Notes under the pieces: model-generated
Told to the model about the DNA's origin: nothing
Seen by the model: the letters and a program-made list of their open reading frames with translations, nothing else
Databases searched by the model: none
Position numbers and translations under genes: made by a program
In this document: positions 42,606 to 51,463 of the stretch, in pieces
Position numbering within the stretch: position 1 is the first letter of the stretch
Layout: every line of letters starts with the position of its first letter
Assembly (NCBI GenBank): GCA_946414885.1
Contig: CAMKQH010000008.1
Location: forward strand, 96,275 to 160,274
DNA length: 64,000 nt
Direction: 5' to 3'
Source: an uncultured Lachnospiraceae bacterium
GTDB taxonomy: Bacteria; Bacillota; Clostridia; Lachnospirales; Lachnospiraceae

Positions 42606-43874
42606 TTATTTGATCGTAACCTTGCTCCAGGAATCGGAGGGTATCAGGCTTACGTAGATCTTGCCGACGTTCATTACCAGCTCTTCACCGGTCTTTGCGT
42701 CATAGTAATGGGCGGGATCGGAATCGTCGTTGGATTTCGTCCACTTGATGGGGATCGCGTTGCCGTTGGTCAGGTAGTAACCGTCAGCTTTTTTCTTGTT
42801 GGTACCGTAGTAGTTATAGTAGTTGTAGATCATGTAACCGTGCTCGTCAAGCTGAGAGAAAGAGCAGTTCAGGATCAGCACGTTCTTGAAGGTCGTAACG
42901 TTGTCATTATCTGCCGCATCGGTATGTGCATTGCCATACTCATAAAGATCATAGGTCTTGGTAGTCTTGTTATACTTCAGTGCGGTAGAGGTATGGGAGA
43001 AGGGAAGGCTGATCTCAGATGCGGACTTTACGCCGCTCACGTCGGAGAGATCCGTCTCTTTGTCTTCTAAGAAATTGAAGCCCGTTCCCTTGTAGGAGGA
43101 AGAATATTCCTTGCTAAACTTTGCCTTATCGAGAGCGCTCTTCAAACCCGTGTAGCTCTTGCCCGTATTGGGATTCTTGTAATTTTCGTAGGTGACAAAC
43201 TCCGTAAACTCAGAAGCGTAGGTTCTTCCCGCATAAGAGGATGCCCAGGAAGGACGCTCGGAGGTCGGTCTGGTAAATCTTGCAAAAATGCCGCTAAAGT
43301 GTGCACAGTATTTCTTTGCCACGTAATCGTTGATGTAGAACGGACCGCCGTCGTGACAGAAGATTGCTTCGTAAGGGAAACCAACAAGGAAGTTGGTGGG
43401 ACGTATGGAACGAACGCCGCCAAAGCGCTCGATCTGTGCGTAATCCTTTACGATGCACATGAAACGGGTGATCCGTCCATTTGCGGTGGAGTTCATCATT
43501 TCATATACGACGTCAGCTTGGTTGATTCCGTAATGGGGATAGGTCAGGATCTCGTTGTCCACCATGATGGCTACGGGACGCTGATCCTTTAAATCCTTGC
43601 TGATCCATTCGCCGGTTAATTCACTGCGATAACTGTTTTCCTTATCGGGAGGAGTGGTTTTCTGGGGTTTGGTCTCAGAACCTTCAGAAGATTCCGTGCT
43701 GGCGTCGGCAGGATTGCTTTCAGGTGATGGCGTCAACGTTGGTTCATCAATGACAATCGGTTCGCCACTAATGGCGCCGCTCCCGGTGGCAGGAACGTCA
43801 GTTGCGTCCGTGCAGGCGGTGAGCATGGTGCCCAGCAGAATGCCTGCTACAACAAGTTTCCATTTTTTTCTCAT
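42606..43874 (-). CDS. DUF3048 (YerB-like) lipoprotein
   Basis: The 422-residue protein starts with a lipoprotein signal peptide (lipobox LTAC, Cys21), a Thr/Ser/Pro/Glu-rich linker (about 22-85) and the DUF3048 N-terminal domain. The domain includes RPVAIMVDNEILTYPHYGINQADVVYEM and FGGVRSIRPTNFLVGFP. The C-terminal domain is rich in Tyr (YMIYNYYNYYGTNKKKADGYY) and ends with IPSDSWSKVTIK. It resembles B. subtilis YerB and would be anchored outside the membrane. Function unknown. An ABC-F gene lies 157 bases upstream on the same strand, with no clear terminator between. Confidence 0.85.
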   Translation of the reverse strand: MRKKWKLVVAGILLGTMLTACTDATDVPATGSGAISGEPIVIDEPTLTPSPESNPADASTESSEGSETKPQKTTPPDKENSYRSELTGEWISKDLKDQRPVAIMVDNEILTYPHYGINQADVVYEMMNSTANGRITRFMCIVKDYAQIERFGGVRSIRPTNFLVGFPYEAIFCHDGGPFYINDYVAKKYCAHFSGIFARFTRPTSERPSWASSYAGRTYASEFTEFVTYENYKNPNTGKSYTGLKSALDKAKFSKEYSSSYKGTGFNFLEDKETDLSDVSGVKSASEISLPFSHTSTALKYNKTTKTYDLYEYGNAHTDAADNDNVTTFKNVLILNCSFSQLDEHGYMIYNYYNYYGTNKKKADGYYLTNGNAIPIKWTKSNDDSDPAHYYDAKTGEELVMNVGKIYVSLIPSDSWSKVTIK

Positions 43875-44031
43875 GCGTAAGTTCCTCTTTCTTTTATCTG
43901 TTTTAGGAAGAAGGCTTCCTATTTTTTGAAAATAGTTCTACCCTTTACTATACCTAAAATCGGTTGGATTTTCAACTGCTTCTGTTAAAAACAGATCAAT
44001 CTTAAGGAATTCATAATATATCGCGATCAAG

Positions 44032-45585
44032 TCAAATCCGCGTGGTCCATTTTGTGCAATCCCATACTGCCGTTGCCAGTCCTTCATAGAATTCCGGCTC
44101 ATGACATACCATGAGGATGCTGCCCTTGTATTCCTCAAGCGCACGGCGAAGCTCTGCCTTGGCGTCCACGTCCAAGTGGTTTGTCGGCTCGTCCAAAAGC
44201 AGAAGATTGCTGGGGCGGTTGATGAGCTTGCACAGGCGTACCTTCGCCTGTTCTCCGCCGGAGAGAACCTTGACCTTGCTCTCGATGTGCTTGGTCGTCA
44301 GGCCGCACTTGGCAAGGGCGGAACGCACCTCATACTGGGACATGCTCGGGAATTCATCCCAGAGCTCCTCTAAGCAACTCTTAAAGCCGCTGCCGCTCAT
44401 TTCCTGTTCGAAATATCCGATCTCCAGATAATCACCTTGCTCCACGCTGCCGGAAAGGGGTGGGATCAGACCGAGTAGACTCTTTAAGAGCGTTGTCTTG
44501 CCGATGCCGTTGGCGCCGGTGAGAACGATCTTGTTGCCGCGCTCCACCACGAGGTTTAATGGGCTGGAAAGCGGATCGTCATAACCGATCACGAGATCCT
44601 TTGTCTCGAAGATAACGCGTCCCGGCGTCCTTGCCTCCTGAAAATGAAATTCCGGCTTTGGCTTATCCGCGGCAAGCTCGATCACGTCCATCTTATCCAA
44701 TTTCTTCTGACGGGACATGGCCATGTTTCTCGTGCTGACGCGGGCCTTGTTTCTTGCCACGAAATCCTTCAGGTCCGCGATCTCTTTTTGCTGGCGGTTG
44801 TAAGCAGCCTCCAGCTGGGCCTTCTTCATGGCGTAAACTTCCTGGAACTTTTCATAATCACCCACGTAGCGGGTGAGCGTCTGGCCTTCCACGTGATAGA
44901 TCAGATTTACGACGCTGTTTAGGAACGGAATGTCATGACTGATGAGGATAAAGGCATTCTCATATTCCTGTAAGTAGCGGGTGAGCCATGTGATATGCTC
45001 TGCGTCCAGATAGTTTGTGGGCTCGTCGAGAAGCAGAATGTCGGGCTTTTCCAGGAGAAGCTTGCCCAACAGGACCTTCGTTCTCTGACCGCCCGAAAGC
45101 TCCGTTACGTCGCGGTCTAAGCCAATGTCCGTAAGGCCGAGGGCGCGTGCGACTTCCTCGACCTTCGCGTCGATGACGTAAAAGTCGTGGGCGTCGAGGA
45201 GATCCTGGATGGTGCCGAGATCTTCCATGTATTTTTCCAATTCTTCCGGCGTGGCATCCCCCATCTTCTCACAGATCTCATTCATCTGCGCTTCCATGTC
45301 ATATAGAAAATCGAAGGCGGAGGAGAGGACGTCGCGAACGGTCTGCCCTGCGGTCAAGACCGTATGCTGGTCAAGGTAACCGGCGCGCACGTTCTTCGCC
45401 CACTCAATCTTTCCCTCGTCGGGCTGCAAGGTCCCGGTGATCACGTTCATGAAGGTGGATTTTCCTTCTCCGTTGGCGCCGATCAGGCCCACGTGCTCGC
45501 CCTTTAAGAGGCGGAAGGATACATCGTTAAAAATCGCACGGTCGCCAAAACCGTGAGTCAAGTGTTCTACGTTTAAGATGCTCAT
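44032..45585 (-). CDS. ABC-F family ATPase
   Basis: Cytoplasmic ABC-F protein of 517 residues with two ATPase domains and no membrane part; such proteins act on the ribosome in translation or antibiotic protection. Domain 1: Walker A GANGEGKSTFMN, signature ELSGGQRTKVLL, Walker B ILLLDEPTNYLD. Domain 2: GANGIGKTTLLKS, LSGGEQAKVRL, LLLLDEPTNHLD. The interdomain linker (about 245-320) is charged and of moderate length, without a clear long antibiotic-resistance extension. The open frame is longer upstream, but the ATG at 45585 has GGAGA and the family start MSILNVEHLTHGFG. Resistance versus housekeeping cannot be decided. Confidence 0.92.
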   Translation of the reverse strand: MSILNVEHLTHGFGDRAIFNDVSFRLLKGEHVGLIGANGEGKSTFMNVITGTLQPDEGKIEWAKNVRAGYLDQHTVLTAGQTVRDVLSSAFDFLYDMEAQMNEICEKMGDATPEELEKYMEDLGTIQDLLDAHDFYVIDAKVEEVARALGLTDIGLDRDVTELSGGQRTKVLLGKLLLEKPDILLLDEPTNYLDAEHITWLTRYLQEYENAFILISHDIPFLNSVVNLIYHVEGQTLTRYVGDYEKFQEVYAMKKAQLEAAYNRQQKEIADLKDFVARNKARVSTRNMAMSRQKKLDKMDVIELAADKPKPEFHFQEARTPGRVIFETKDLVIGYDDPLSSPLNLVVERGNKIVLTGANGIGKTTLLKSLLGLIPPLSGSVEQGDYLEIGYFEQEMSGSGFKSCLEELWDEFPSMSQYEVRSALAKCGLTTKHIESKVKVLSGGEQAKVRLCKLINRPSNLLLLDEPTNHLDVDAKAELRRALEEYKGSILMVCHEPEFYEGLATAVWDCTKWTTRI

Positions 45586-45607
45586 AAATACTCTCCGTAA
45601 ATAAATA

Positions 45608-45629
45608 TGCCGGGAACAGAGTCCCGGCA
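45608..45629 (-). terminator. Weak terminator after the minus-strand membrane gene
   Basis: An 8-bp stem TGCCGGGA/TCCCGGCA with a short loop, followed (minus strand) by ATATTTATTT. The T-run is poor. Confidence 0.5.
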
Positions 45630-45668
45630 CATTGTACCATAAGTTGTCACTTTGGTCAAAACTATTTT

Positions 45669-45696
45669 GGGTCACGGGAATGTGTCTGCTGACACG
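45669..45696. repeat. Dispersed REP-like element, copy C
   Basis: GGGTCACGGGAATGTGTCTG followed by CTGACACG; the inner GTGTC-TGCT-GACAC folds. It abuts the stop codon of the minus-strand membrane gene. It is close to 38552-38578 and to the reverse complement of 5286-5326. Confidence 0.55.
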
Positions 45697-46698
45697 CTAT
45701 TTATATTTCTCGTTCTCCCAGACGAGATTGCCGGCGGAATCATAGATTCTCTCGTAATCCTCGTCGACGGAATCGGGCGATGCCTTGTAAATGACAATCG
45801 TCTTCTGGCAGATCTTGTAACCGTCCTCGGTTTGGATCTCGATGAGAAGGGCGAGATTCTTTTCTACCGTGAGATCCTTTTCCAGATCGATCTGCGTATT
45901 TTCCTTTGCTTCCTTCGTGGCGTCAAAGGATTTCAGTTCCTTGCCGTCTGCAAGATAGGTGACGGTGACCTTATTGATCTTTTCCGGTGCGTTAAAGGCC
46001 AAACGATACCATCCGTTGCACTTGACCTTTCCCATGGAATCCTTGGAAGTAAAATTGCATTCAATACGGGGCATGGGAAGCGTGTCCCAGAACAAATAAC
46101 GGTCAAAATTTGCGGACTCTACCCTAGTAACTCCATTCTCGGTGATGCAGACCTTCAGCTGCTCATAGTCTTCAAAGAGACTTGTGGTAATTTGTCCAAC
46201 ATAATTTCCAAGCGTCGTCTTGGTGAGAGGGAATTCCTTGTCCTTTAAGCCAAGCGTAACGGTGGTGTTCTCGGAGAATTGCTTTAAGGAAATGGTGAAT
46301 TTCAGGTCTACGGTCTTCTTTTCCGCGTCTTGCCCGGTGATCTCCCAAGAAATGTCGGACAACAGCGAGTTACTTTGCTCGATCTGGCGCTGAAGTTCCA
46401 GAATGTTCATGTTCATGTCATGTTGCGATGATTTCATGTTGTTTATGGTGTTGTTCATGGAACGGACGATGCCGGTCAGCGTGCTGACGCTGAGTAACGT
46501 AAAGATCGTAAGGCAAATCAGTACGGTCTTGTAAGTGATGCCTGCCGTCGTTCCGGGCTCCGGGATGTTGCTGTGGGTATCCCTGATCTCGCCGCTTGCG
46601 ATCCGGTTCAATCTTTTGTTGTATGCAAGAAAGCTGACAATGATAATGATTGCTGCCAGGATCATTAAAATAATGACTAAAAATAATGCTTTTGACAT
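45697..46698 (-). CDS. Membrane protein paired with a LytTR regulator
   Basis: The 333-residue protein has two N-terminal membrane helices (about 5-25 and 57-75), a short coiled coil (about 80-115: NNTINNMKSSQHDMNMNILELQ) and a beta-rich extracellular domain of about 220 residues. I do not recognise a family. It starts 59 bases after a stand-alone LytTR gene on the same strand and is likely co-transcribed with it. LytTR regulators paired with membrane proteins are known to be held inactive by their partner. Such a role here would be inference. Confidence 0.65.
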   Translation of the reverse strand: MSKALFLVIILMILAAIIIIVSFLAYNKRLNRIASGEIRDTHSNIPEPGTTAGITYKTVLICLTIFTLLSVSTLTGIVRSMNNTINNMKSSQHDMNMNILELQRQIEQSNSLLSDISWEITGQDAEKKTVDLKFTISLKQFSENTTVTLGLKDKEFPLTKTTLGNYVGQITTSLFEDYEQLKVCITENGVTRVESANFDRYLFWDTLPMPRIECNFTSKDSMGKVKCNGWYRLAFNAPEKINKVTVTYLADGKELKSFDATKEAKENTQIDLEKDLTVEKNLALLIEIQTEDGYKICQKTIVIYKASPDSVDEDYERIYDSAGNLVWENEKYK

Positions 46699-46757
46699 AT
46701 GATTCCTCCTGTTTATGGATGGAGCTTTTATAATAAAGTCTCATCAAGTGTATTAGT

Positions 46758-47207
46758 TTAAATGTTAAAAAATCTGCGGAAGTCAGCGTAGTAACTTCTT
46801 GTGACGTCGACGAGCGTTCCGTCTGACAGCGTCAGCACGTATTTCATGGACAGGGACGCCCTGATCTTTTTCACGTGTTTTTTTGAGATGATGACCGATT
46901 TGCTGACGCGTAGGAATTTCTGCGGATCCAACAGTTCTTCCAACTGGTACATTCGGTCTAGCGCATAAAAGGTTCCTTGCTGCGCATGGATCTCGATTTC
47001 CTTTCCAAAGGCTTCCACGTAGATCACTTCGTCCACGGACAGCCGGAGCCGTTCCTTTTTCTCGTCGCGGACGTTTAGAAATTCGGGAAACCTCGAGGAT
47101 TCCGAGATCACGTATTCGGCGTCTTCACTGATTTCGACCCCATGCCTGGCCAGGTATTCTTTTACAAGGTCGTAATTTTCCGCCGAAACGGAGATTCGGA
47201 TCTTCAT
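46758..47207 (-). CDS. Stand-alone LytTR DNA-binding regulator
   Basis: The 149-residue protein has a short N-terminal domain (MKIRISVSAENYDLVKEYL; no receiver Asp pattern) and a LytTR domain (about 50-147). The latter has VDEVIYVEAFGKEIEIHAQQGTFYALDRMYQLEELL, FLRVSKSVIISKKHVKKIRAS and TRSYYADFRRFF. AAAAAGGAGG lies before the ATG at 47207. The protein has the same layout as the 51581 gene, including the MKIRI start, and probably controls its own operon with the membrane gene downstream. Confidence 0.88.
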   Translation of the reverse strand: MKIRISVSAENYDLVKEYLARHGVEISEDAEYVISESSRFPEFLNVRDEKKERLRLSVDEVIYVEAFGKEIEIHAQQGTFYALDRMYQLEELLDPQKFLRVSKSVIISKKHVKKIRASLSMKYVLTLSDGTLVDVTRSYYADFRRFFNI

Positions 47208-47341
47208 TTTGGCACCTCCTTTTTACTACAATACCATCATAACAGACATCGCCCAAAAGTAAATGCCTTGGAAACAAGTTGCACTGAAACGTGGAACAAG
47301 TTGCAAATGACTCGGGGGAAGCCTGCGTAGTCTTTTCAGGG

Positions 47342-47495
47342 CGTGCCCCTTGGCACGTCCTCGCTGCGCTTCGGATCGCAGGCAAAGCCTGCGACGGTGC
47401 CCGCTCGCACTATGAGTGCAGCGTATCGGTACTAAGTTGCCGCATAATTAACCGCAAAGGATTCGGTTAATTATGCATACGTCAACTAAGTACCG
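47342..47495 (+). other. Cluster of four hairpins in the 580-bp gap before the LUD gene
   Basis: Four consecutive stems: CGTGCC-CCTT-GGCACG (47342-47357), TCGCAGGC-AAA-GCCTGCGA (47376-47394), GCACT-ATG-AGTGC (47407-47419) and a 69-base composite. The composite has an outer CGGTACTAAGTTG/CAACTAAGTACCG pairing and a perfect inner GCATAATTAACCG/CGGTTAATTATGC stem (47427-47495). No protein is likely. This may be a structured RNA or a nest of palindromic elements. Confidence 0.7.
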
Positions 47496-47597
47496 ACGCT
47501 TGGCACACATGCCTGGCCGAAGCCTGCGTAGGCCTTCCCCTCGAGTTACGTGCAGCGTTAGTTCCACGAAGGAGTGCATAATAGAAGAAAGAATGAA

Positions 47598-47675
47598 GGG
47601 GGGTGCGGGAGGGGGCGTAAATAATTGGGGAGGGTGGACAATAGGTGGGGAGGAGAAACGTTTGACGTGGAGGGG
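47598..47675 (+). other. G-rich tract upstream of the LUD gene
   Basis: Five runs of three or more G's fall within 37 bases (47598-47603, 607-609, 611-615, 627-630, 632-634), with two further GGGG runs at 47647 and 47672. All are on the non-template strand. The first four could fold as a G-quadruplex. The rest of 47500-47789 holds no gene that I can support. Confidence 0.6.
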
Positions 47676-47789
47676 TGGAAAAGGTACACTTAGGATGTGT
47701 GGGTGAGGGAGTAAACGCGAAGTGGTTGGGAATGAAAAGCGTAAGTTAGTAGGGAATAAAAAGAGAGAAGGTTTGGAAAGGGGTAGGTT

Positions 47790-48419
47790 ATGAACGAGAA
47801 TATTGTAAAGAGAAATGAATTGTGGGCGCAGAAGGTGATCAAGGGGCTGGAGTCCCGCAATATGTCTGGGTATTATGCGGCATCGAAGGAGGAGGCGCTA
47901 ATGAAGGCTTTGGAGCTGATCCCGAAGGGCAGCAGCATTACCATGGGCGGGTGCATGAGCGCACAGGAGATTGGTCTGGTGGATGCGGTAAAGACGCCGG
48001 AGTATCGGTTTATTGACAGGTATGCGGCGCCGGACAGGCAGGCGGCTGAGCGCGAGGCATATTCTGCCGACGTATATCTTGCAAGCGCCAATGCTATGAC
48101 GGAAGACGGCGTTTTGGTCAACATTGACGGCAATGCCAACCGCGTTTCGGCGATCGCATATGGCCCGAAGAAGGTCATCTTTATTGTGAGCATGAATAAG
48201 ATTTGCATCGATGTTGACAGCGCAATGAAGCGCGCGAGGAACGTGGCGGCTCCCATCAACGCGCAGCGTTTCGGTCTTGCAACGCCCTGCGCAAAGACGG
48301 GCTCCTGCATGAACTGCAAGTCCCCTGACACGATCTGCTGTCAGTTCCTGATCACGAGATATTCCAAGCATCCCGGCAGAATCCACGTGATCCTGGTTAA
48401 CGAAAATCTAGGCTTTTAA
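47790..48419 (+). CDS. LUD-domain protein (LutC/DUF162 family)
   Basis: LUD proteins include LutB/LutC of the lactate-utilisation complex and many stand-alone members. The 209-residue product has the pattern ALELIPKGSSITMGGCMSAQEIGLVDAVK, DVYLASANAMTEDGVLVNIDGNANRVSAIAYGPKKVIFI, and a Cys-rich tail (ATPCAKTGSCMNCKSPDTICCQF) that may bind a metal. lutA and lutB partners are absent. The ATG at 47790 follows AAAGGGGTAGG. The next gene, an esterase, starts 24 bases later. The exact substrate is unknown. Confidence 0.85.
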   Translation: MNENIVKRNELWAQKVIKGLESRNMSGYYAASKEEALMKALELIPKGSSITMGGCMSAQEIGLVDAVKTPEYRFIDRYAAPDRQAAEREAYSADVYLASANAMTEDGVLVNIDGNANRVSAIAYGPKKVIFIVSMNKICIDVDSAMKRARNVAAPINAQRFGLATPCAKTGSCMNCKSPDTICCQFLITRYSKHPGRIHVILVNENLGF

Positions 48420-48443
48420 TGGAAGAGAATGGAGGGTTAACGT

Positions 48444-49268
48444 ATGGCACTTTTGCAAGTAAATTATCTGTCTTGCGCACTGTTCCGGACGGTGCCGCTG
48501 AACGTCATTTTGCCGACGGACAAGATTGATTACGCGACGGGCATGTATCTTATGAAGGACGGGCAGAAGTTTAAGACATTGTATCTCTTGCATGGACTTT
48601 TGGGCAATTATACGGACTGGGTGAGCGGCACGCGCATTCAGAGATGGGCGGAGGAGAAAAACCTGGCAGTCGTCATGCCGTCGGGAGACAATTCCTTTTA
48701 CTTTAAGGGGCCCGCGCCCATGAATGATTATGAAAGGTTTATTGGGGAAGAGCTTCTGACCGTGACGAGGAGAATGTTCCCGCTTTCCGATCAGCGCGAG
48801 GATACCTTTATCGCCGGGCTTTCCATGGGTGGTTACGGCGCCATCCGGAACGGCATTGTTTTTTCAGAGAAATTCAGCCACGTGGCAGGACTTTCTTCCG
48901 CCGTACACTTCTTGGAGGATCCGCCGGAGGATCATTTTACAAAGGGATTCTTTGCAGATCCCGCAGCTGCCGCAAAGACAAATCTCAACGTAAAGGTGGC
49001 GTTTGAGGAACTCCTGGCAGAGGGACGCAGACAGCCGAAGTTTTATTTATCCTGTGGGCGCAAGGATGATCTCATGCCGGCAAATGAGTCTTTCCGCGAT
49101 TTTCTGACGGAGCGCGGGGCAGACGTGACTTGGGACGAGGAACCCAATGCCGGTCACGAGTGGGATTTCTGGGACAGCCAGATCAAGAAGGTGTTGGACT
49201 GGCTGCCGCTTGGGGAGGCGCAGGCCGGCCTGGGAAGCGGAAACGTGAAAGTGGAAAAGACGGAATGA
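48444..49268 (+). CDS. Alpha/beta-hydrolase esterase (EstA/FrmB-like)
   Basis: The 274-residue hydrolase has the nucleophile elbow IAGLSMGGYGAIRNG with Ser127, an oxyanion segment LYLLHGLLGNYTDW, and acid and His residues in YLSCGRKDDLMPANE and NAGHEWDFWD. These match the esterase D/tributyrin-esterase group, which act on short-chain acyl esters (S-formylglutathione hydrolase FrmB is a relative). No signal peptide, so it is cytoplasmic. GGAGGG precedes the ATG. It lies between a LUD protein and a methionine-sulfoxide reductase. The exact substrate is unknown. Confidence 0.88.
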   Translation: MALLQVNYLSCALFRTVPLNVILPTDKIDYATGMYLMKDGQKFKTLYLLHGLLGNYTDWVSGTRIQRWAEEKNLAVVMPSGDNSFYFKGPAPMNDYERFIGEELLTVTRRMFPLSDQREDTFIAGLSMGGYGAIRNGIVFSEKFSHVAGLSSAVHFLEDPPEDHFTKGFFADPAAAAKTNLNVKVAFEELLAEGRRQPKFYLSCGRKDDLMPANESFRDFLTERGADVTWDEEPNAGHEWDFWDSQIKKVLDWLPLGEAQAGLGSGNVKVEKTE

Positions 49269-49284
49269 TGCAGGAGGCTGAGTC

Positions 49285-49731
49285 ATGGCAGATTATGAAT
49301 TGATCATCGCGCAGGCCGAGGCGCTAGCGGAGGGAACGGTCTGGGACGTAACGCTCTATGCGAATATTTCAGCCCTGTTATATGAGGCACTGGAGGACGT
49401 AAACTGGGCCGGATTTTACCTGCTCCGGGAGGGAGAATTGCAGCTGGGGCCATTTCAGGGAAAGACGGCCTGCACGCGGATTCCCATAGGAAAAGGAGTT
49501 TGCGGTACGGCGGTCTTGGAGGAAAGGATCCAGCGGGTGGAGGACGTGCATGCCTTTCCGGGACACATCGCCTGCGATTGTGCCTCGGAGTCAGAGATCG
49601 TATTGCCAATCCGTAAAGACGGTGAGATCATTGGCGTGCTGGACATTGACAGCCCCGTGAAGGGCCGCTTTTCAAAGGAAGATGAGATTGGCCTGCAAAG
49701 GCTTGTGGCAGTGCTCGAAGCTGCCCTTTGA
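49285..49731 (+). CDS. msrC: Free methionine-(R)-sulfoxide reductase (GAF domain)
   Basis: fRMsr reduces free Met-R-sulfoxide using a GAF domain. The 148-residue product has WAGFYLLREGELQLGPFQGK, IPIGKGVCGTA and HIACDCASESEIVLPI. The three conserved cysteines are in GVCGTA and ACDCASES. The closing segment GVLDIDSPVKGRF is also family-typical. GGAGG precedes the ATG at 49285. It is 16 bases after the esterase and 56 before the peroxiredoxin, forming an oxidative-stress group. Confidence 0.93.
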   Translation: MADYELIIAQAEALAEGTVWDVTLYANISALLYEALEDVNWAGFYLLREGELQLGPFQGKTACTRIPIGKGVCGTAVLEERIQRVEDVHAFPGHIACDCASESEIVLPIRKDGEIIGVLDIDSPVKGRFSKEDEIGLQRLVAVLEAAL

Positions 49732-49787
49732 ACCTAAGCGGATCCCGGTTAGGGCAGTAGCATCAATAGATTTGGGAGGGAAAAGAA

Positions 49788-50240
49788 ATGTTAGAAGTAG
49801 GAACCAAGGCGCCGGCATTTACGTTGCCGGATCAGAACGGGAAAATGCATTCTTTGAAGGATTATAAAGGGAAGAAGGTCATCTTGTATTTTTATCCCAA
49901 GGACAACACTTCCGGCTGCACGAAGCAGGCCTGCGGTTTTTCCGACAGGATGCCGCAGTTTACGGAAAAGGGGGCCGTGGTGCTTGGCATCAGCAAGGAT
50001 ACCGTAGAATCCCATAAGAAATTTGAAGAAAAGTACGGTTTGAAGTTCACGATCCTTGCGGATCCGGAGCGCAAGGTGATCGAGGCTTATGACGTATGGA
50101 AGGAAAAGAAAAACTACGGAAAGGTTTCGATGGGCGTAGTCCGCACGACTTACCTGATCGACGAAAAGGGCGTGATCATCCGCGCCAACGACAAGGTAAA
50201 GGCGGCCGAGGATCCGGAGAAGATGCTCGGTGAGGTTTAA
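49788..50240 (+). CDS. bcp: Thioredoxin-dependent peroxiredoxin, BCP type
   Basis: Atypical 2-Cys peroxiredoxin that reduces hydroperoxides with thioredoxin. The 150-residue protein has FYPKDNTSGCTKQACGFSDRM with peroxidatic Cys44 and resolving Cys49, VVLGISKDTVESHKKF, and FTILADPERKVIEAYDVW. GGGAGG precedes the ATG. It closes the stress group. The following 190 bases (50241-50429) hold nothing I can name. Confidence 0.94.
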   Translation: MLEVGTKAPAFTLPDQNGKMHSLKDYKGKKVILYFYPKDNTSGCTKQACGFSDRMPQFTEKGAVVLGISKDTVESHKKFEEKYGLKFTILADPERKVIEAYDVWKEKKNYGKVSMGVVRTTYLIDEKGVIIRANDKVKAAEDPEKMLGEV

Positions 50241-50429
50241 GTGGAATTCACTTGTCATTCCAAACGAAAAGCGTTATGGTTTGATCAGAGCAAGACGAAG
50301 GGATTGTAAGAGGGCGTGACAAACGTCATTTGCGAGGAAGAAAACAATGACGTATTCCACTAGGCGGCCAGAGCGTTTCGCGATAGGATAAAGTCAGAAA
50401 AAGTTCTGTCAGCCGGAGGAGGCGCGGTC

Positions 50430-51374
50430 ATGTCGGTTAGAAATGGTAACGTTGGAATAAGTCTTCTGCACAAAGTGTTTGCGATTCTCTCTTTCTTTTT
50501 TGGAATGGGATTCTTTTTGTCGGGTTGCACCCTCAGCGCAAGCAGCGTAAAGCTCCATACGAAGGAAGAGATGCAAAAGATTTTGGATGAGCGGTACGGA
50601 GATGCGGAATTTGTCAGCATGGAAGAAAATAAGGAAAAGCATCAAAGGATTTTTACCTTCCGTGACAAGAAATACGGATTTACGTACCAGGTGAACTCCC
50701 ATCCGAAGGGCGTTGGCTTAGACGGCTCTAACTTCTATTATGACGGAGCCTCTGTCTATTATGAATACCAGGAGCCCTTCTTGAAATACTTTATGGAGCA
50801 GGAAAAGGATGCGTTCGGGAAGCAGGGGATTGAGATTTGCGATGACCTTACGCTTGTGGAGAACCTTTCCTATCCGGGGAATAAAAAGTTTTCCTTAAAG
50901 AGTAAAACGCTGGTTTCTACGCCGGAAGATTATGCGGGGGACCTGCAATTTGTGATGGACCGGATACGTGCTTACAAAGCGGTTCCGGAGCTTGGCATGG
51001 ACCGGTACGAGATAAAAGTCTATAATTCCGAGGAATTGGATTATCTGGGAACAATGAAAGAAAGCGGTTTTTCCACTGCGGAGGAGGAGAGAATAGAGTA
51101 TTTCATGCAACAGGCGAGAGAGCTTGGAGGCATTCAGGAGGTCACTTATCTTCGAAAGGAAGAGAAAAAGATCAGTGAGCTTGGAATTTCGGACCAAAAT
51201 TTCTATCAGCAGTCTTATAATAAAAATGATAAGTCTGTCACTGCATATTATTATTCCTATGAAGGAAAGGAATACTTTATCATCGATCAATGGGTCGCTC
51301 AGATCGGCGATGACGGCGGCGGGATCTTCCAGTATTATCAGAGCTATAAGTATTACGAACCTTCCAGAGACTGA
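50430..51374 (+). CDS. Lipoprotein of unknown function
   Basis: The 314-residue product has an N-terminal hydrophobic segment (HKVFAILSFFFGMGFFLSGC) ending in the lipobox LSGC, so Cys about 33 would be lipidated. The soluble part is Tyr/Lys/Glu-rich with no recognisable motif and ends [28 protein letters not shown] precedes the ATG at 50430. A strong terminator follows at 51434. I do not recognise the family. Confidence 0.7.
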   Translation: MSVRNGNVGISLLHKVFAILSFFFGMGFFLSGCTLSASSVKLHTKEEMQKILDERYGDAEFVSMEENKEKHQRIFTFRDKKYGFTYQVNSHPKGVGLDGSNFYYDGASVYYEYQEPFLKYFMEQEKDAFGKQGIEICDDLTLVENLSYPGNKKFSLKSKTLVSTPEDYAGDLQFVMDRIRAYKAVPELGMDRYEIKVYNSEELDYLGTMKESGFSTAEEERIEYFMQQARELGGIQEVTYLRKEEKKISELGISDQNFYQQSYNKNDKSVTAYYYSYEGKEYFIIDQWVAQIGDDGGGIFQYYQSYKYYEPSRD

Positions 51375-51433
51375 CGGAAAGACGGAAGAGAAGTGAGTGG
51401 AAATAAAATATGACCGCTTAGGGCGTAAAAAGT

Positions 51434-51463
51434 GCAACCTGTCCTTGGACGGGTTGCTTTTTT
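51434..51463 (+). terminator. Intrinsic terminator after the lipoprotein gene
   Basis: GCAACCTGTCC-TT-GGACGGGTTGC (11 pairs, one wobble) followed by six T's. Confidence 0.9.

Noticed and set aside
44032..45585. Antibiotic-resistance call for the ABC-F gene
   Set aside because: The sequence shows the family but not a clear resistance-type linker; housekeeping paralogues look the same by eye.
47473..47706. 77-codon frame in the gap before the LUD gene
   Set aside because: Gly/Trp/Arg-rich product from the G-rich tract, no ribosome binding site.
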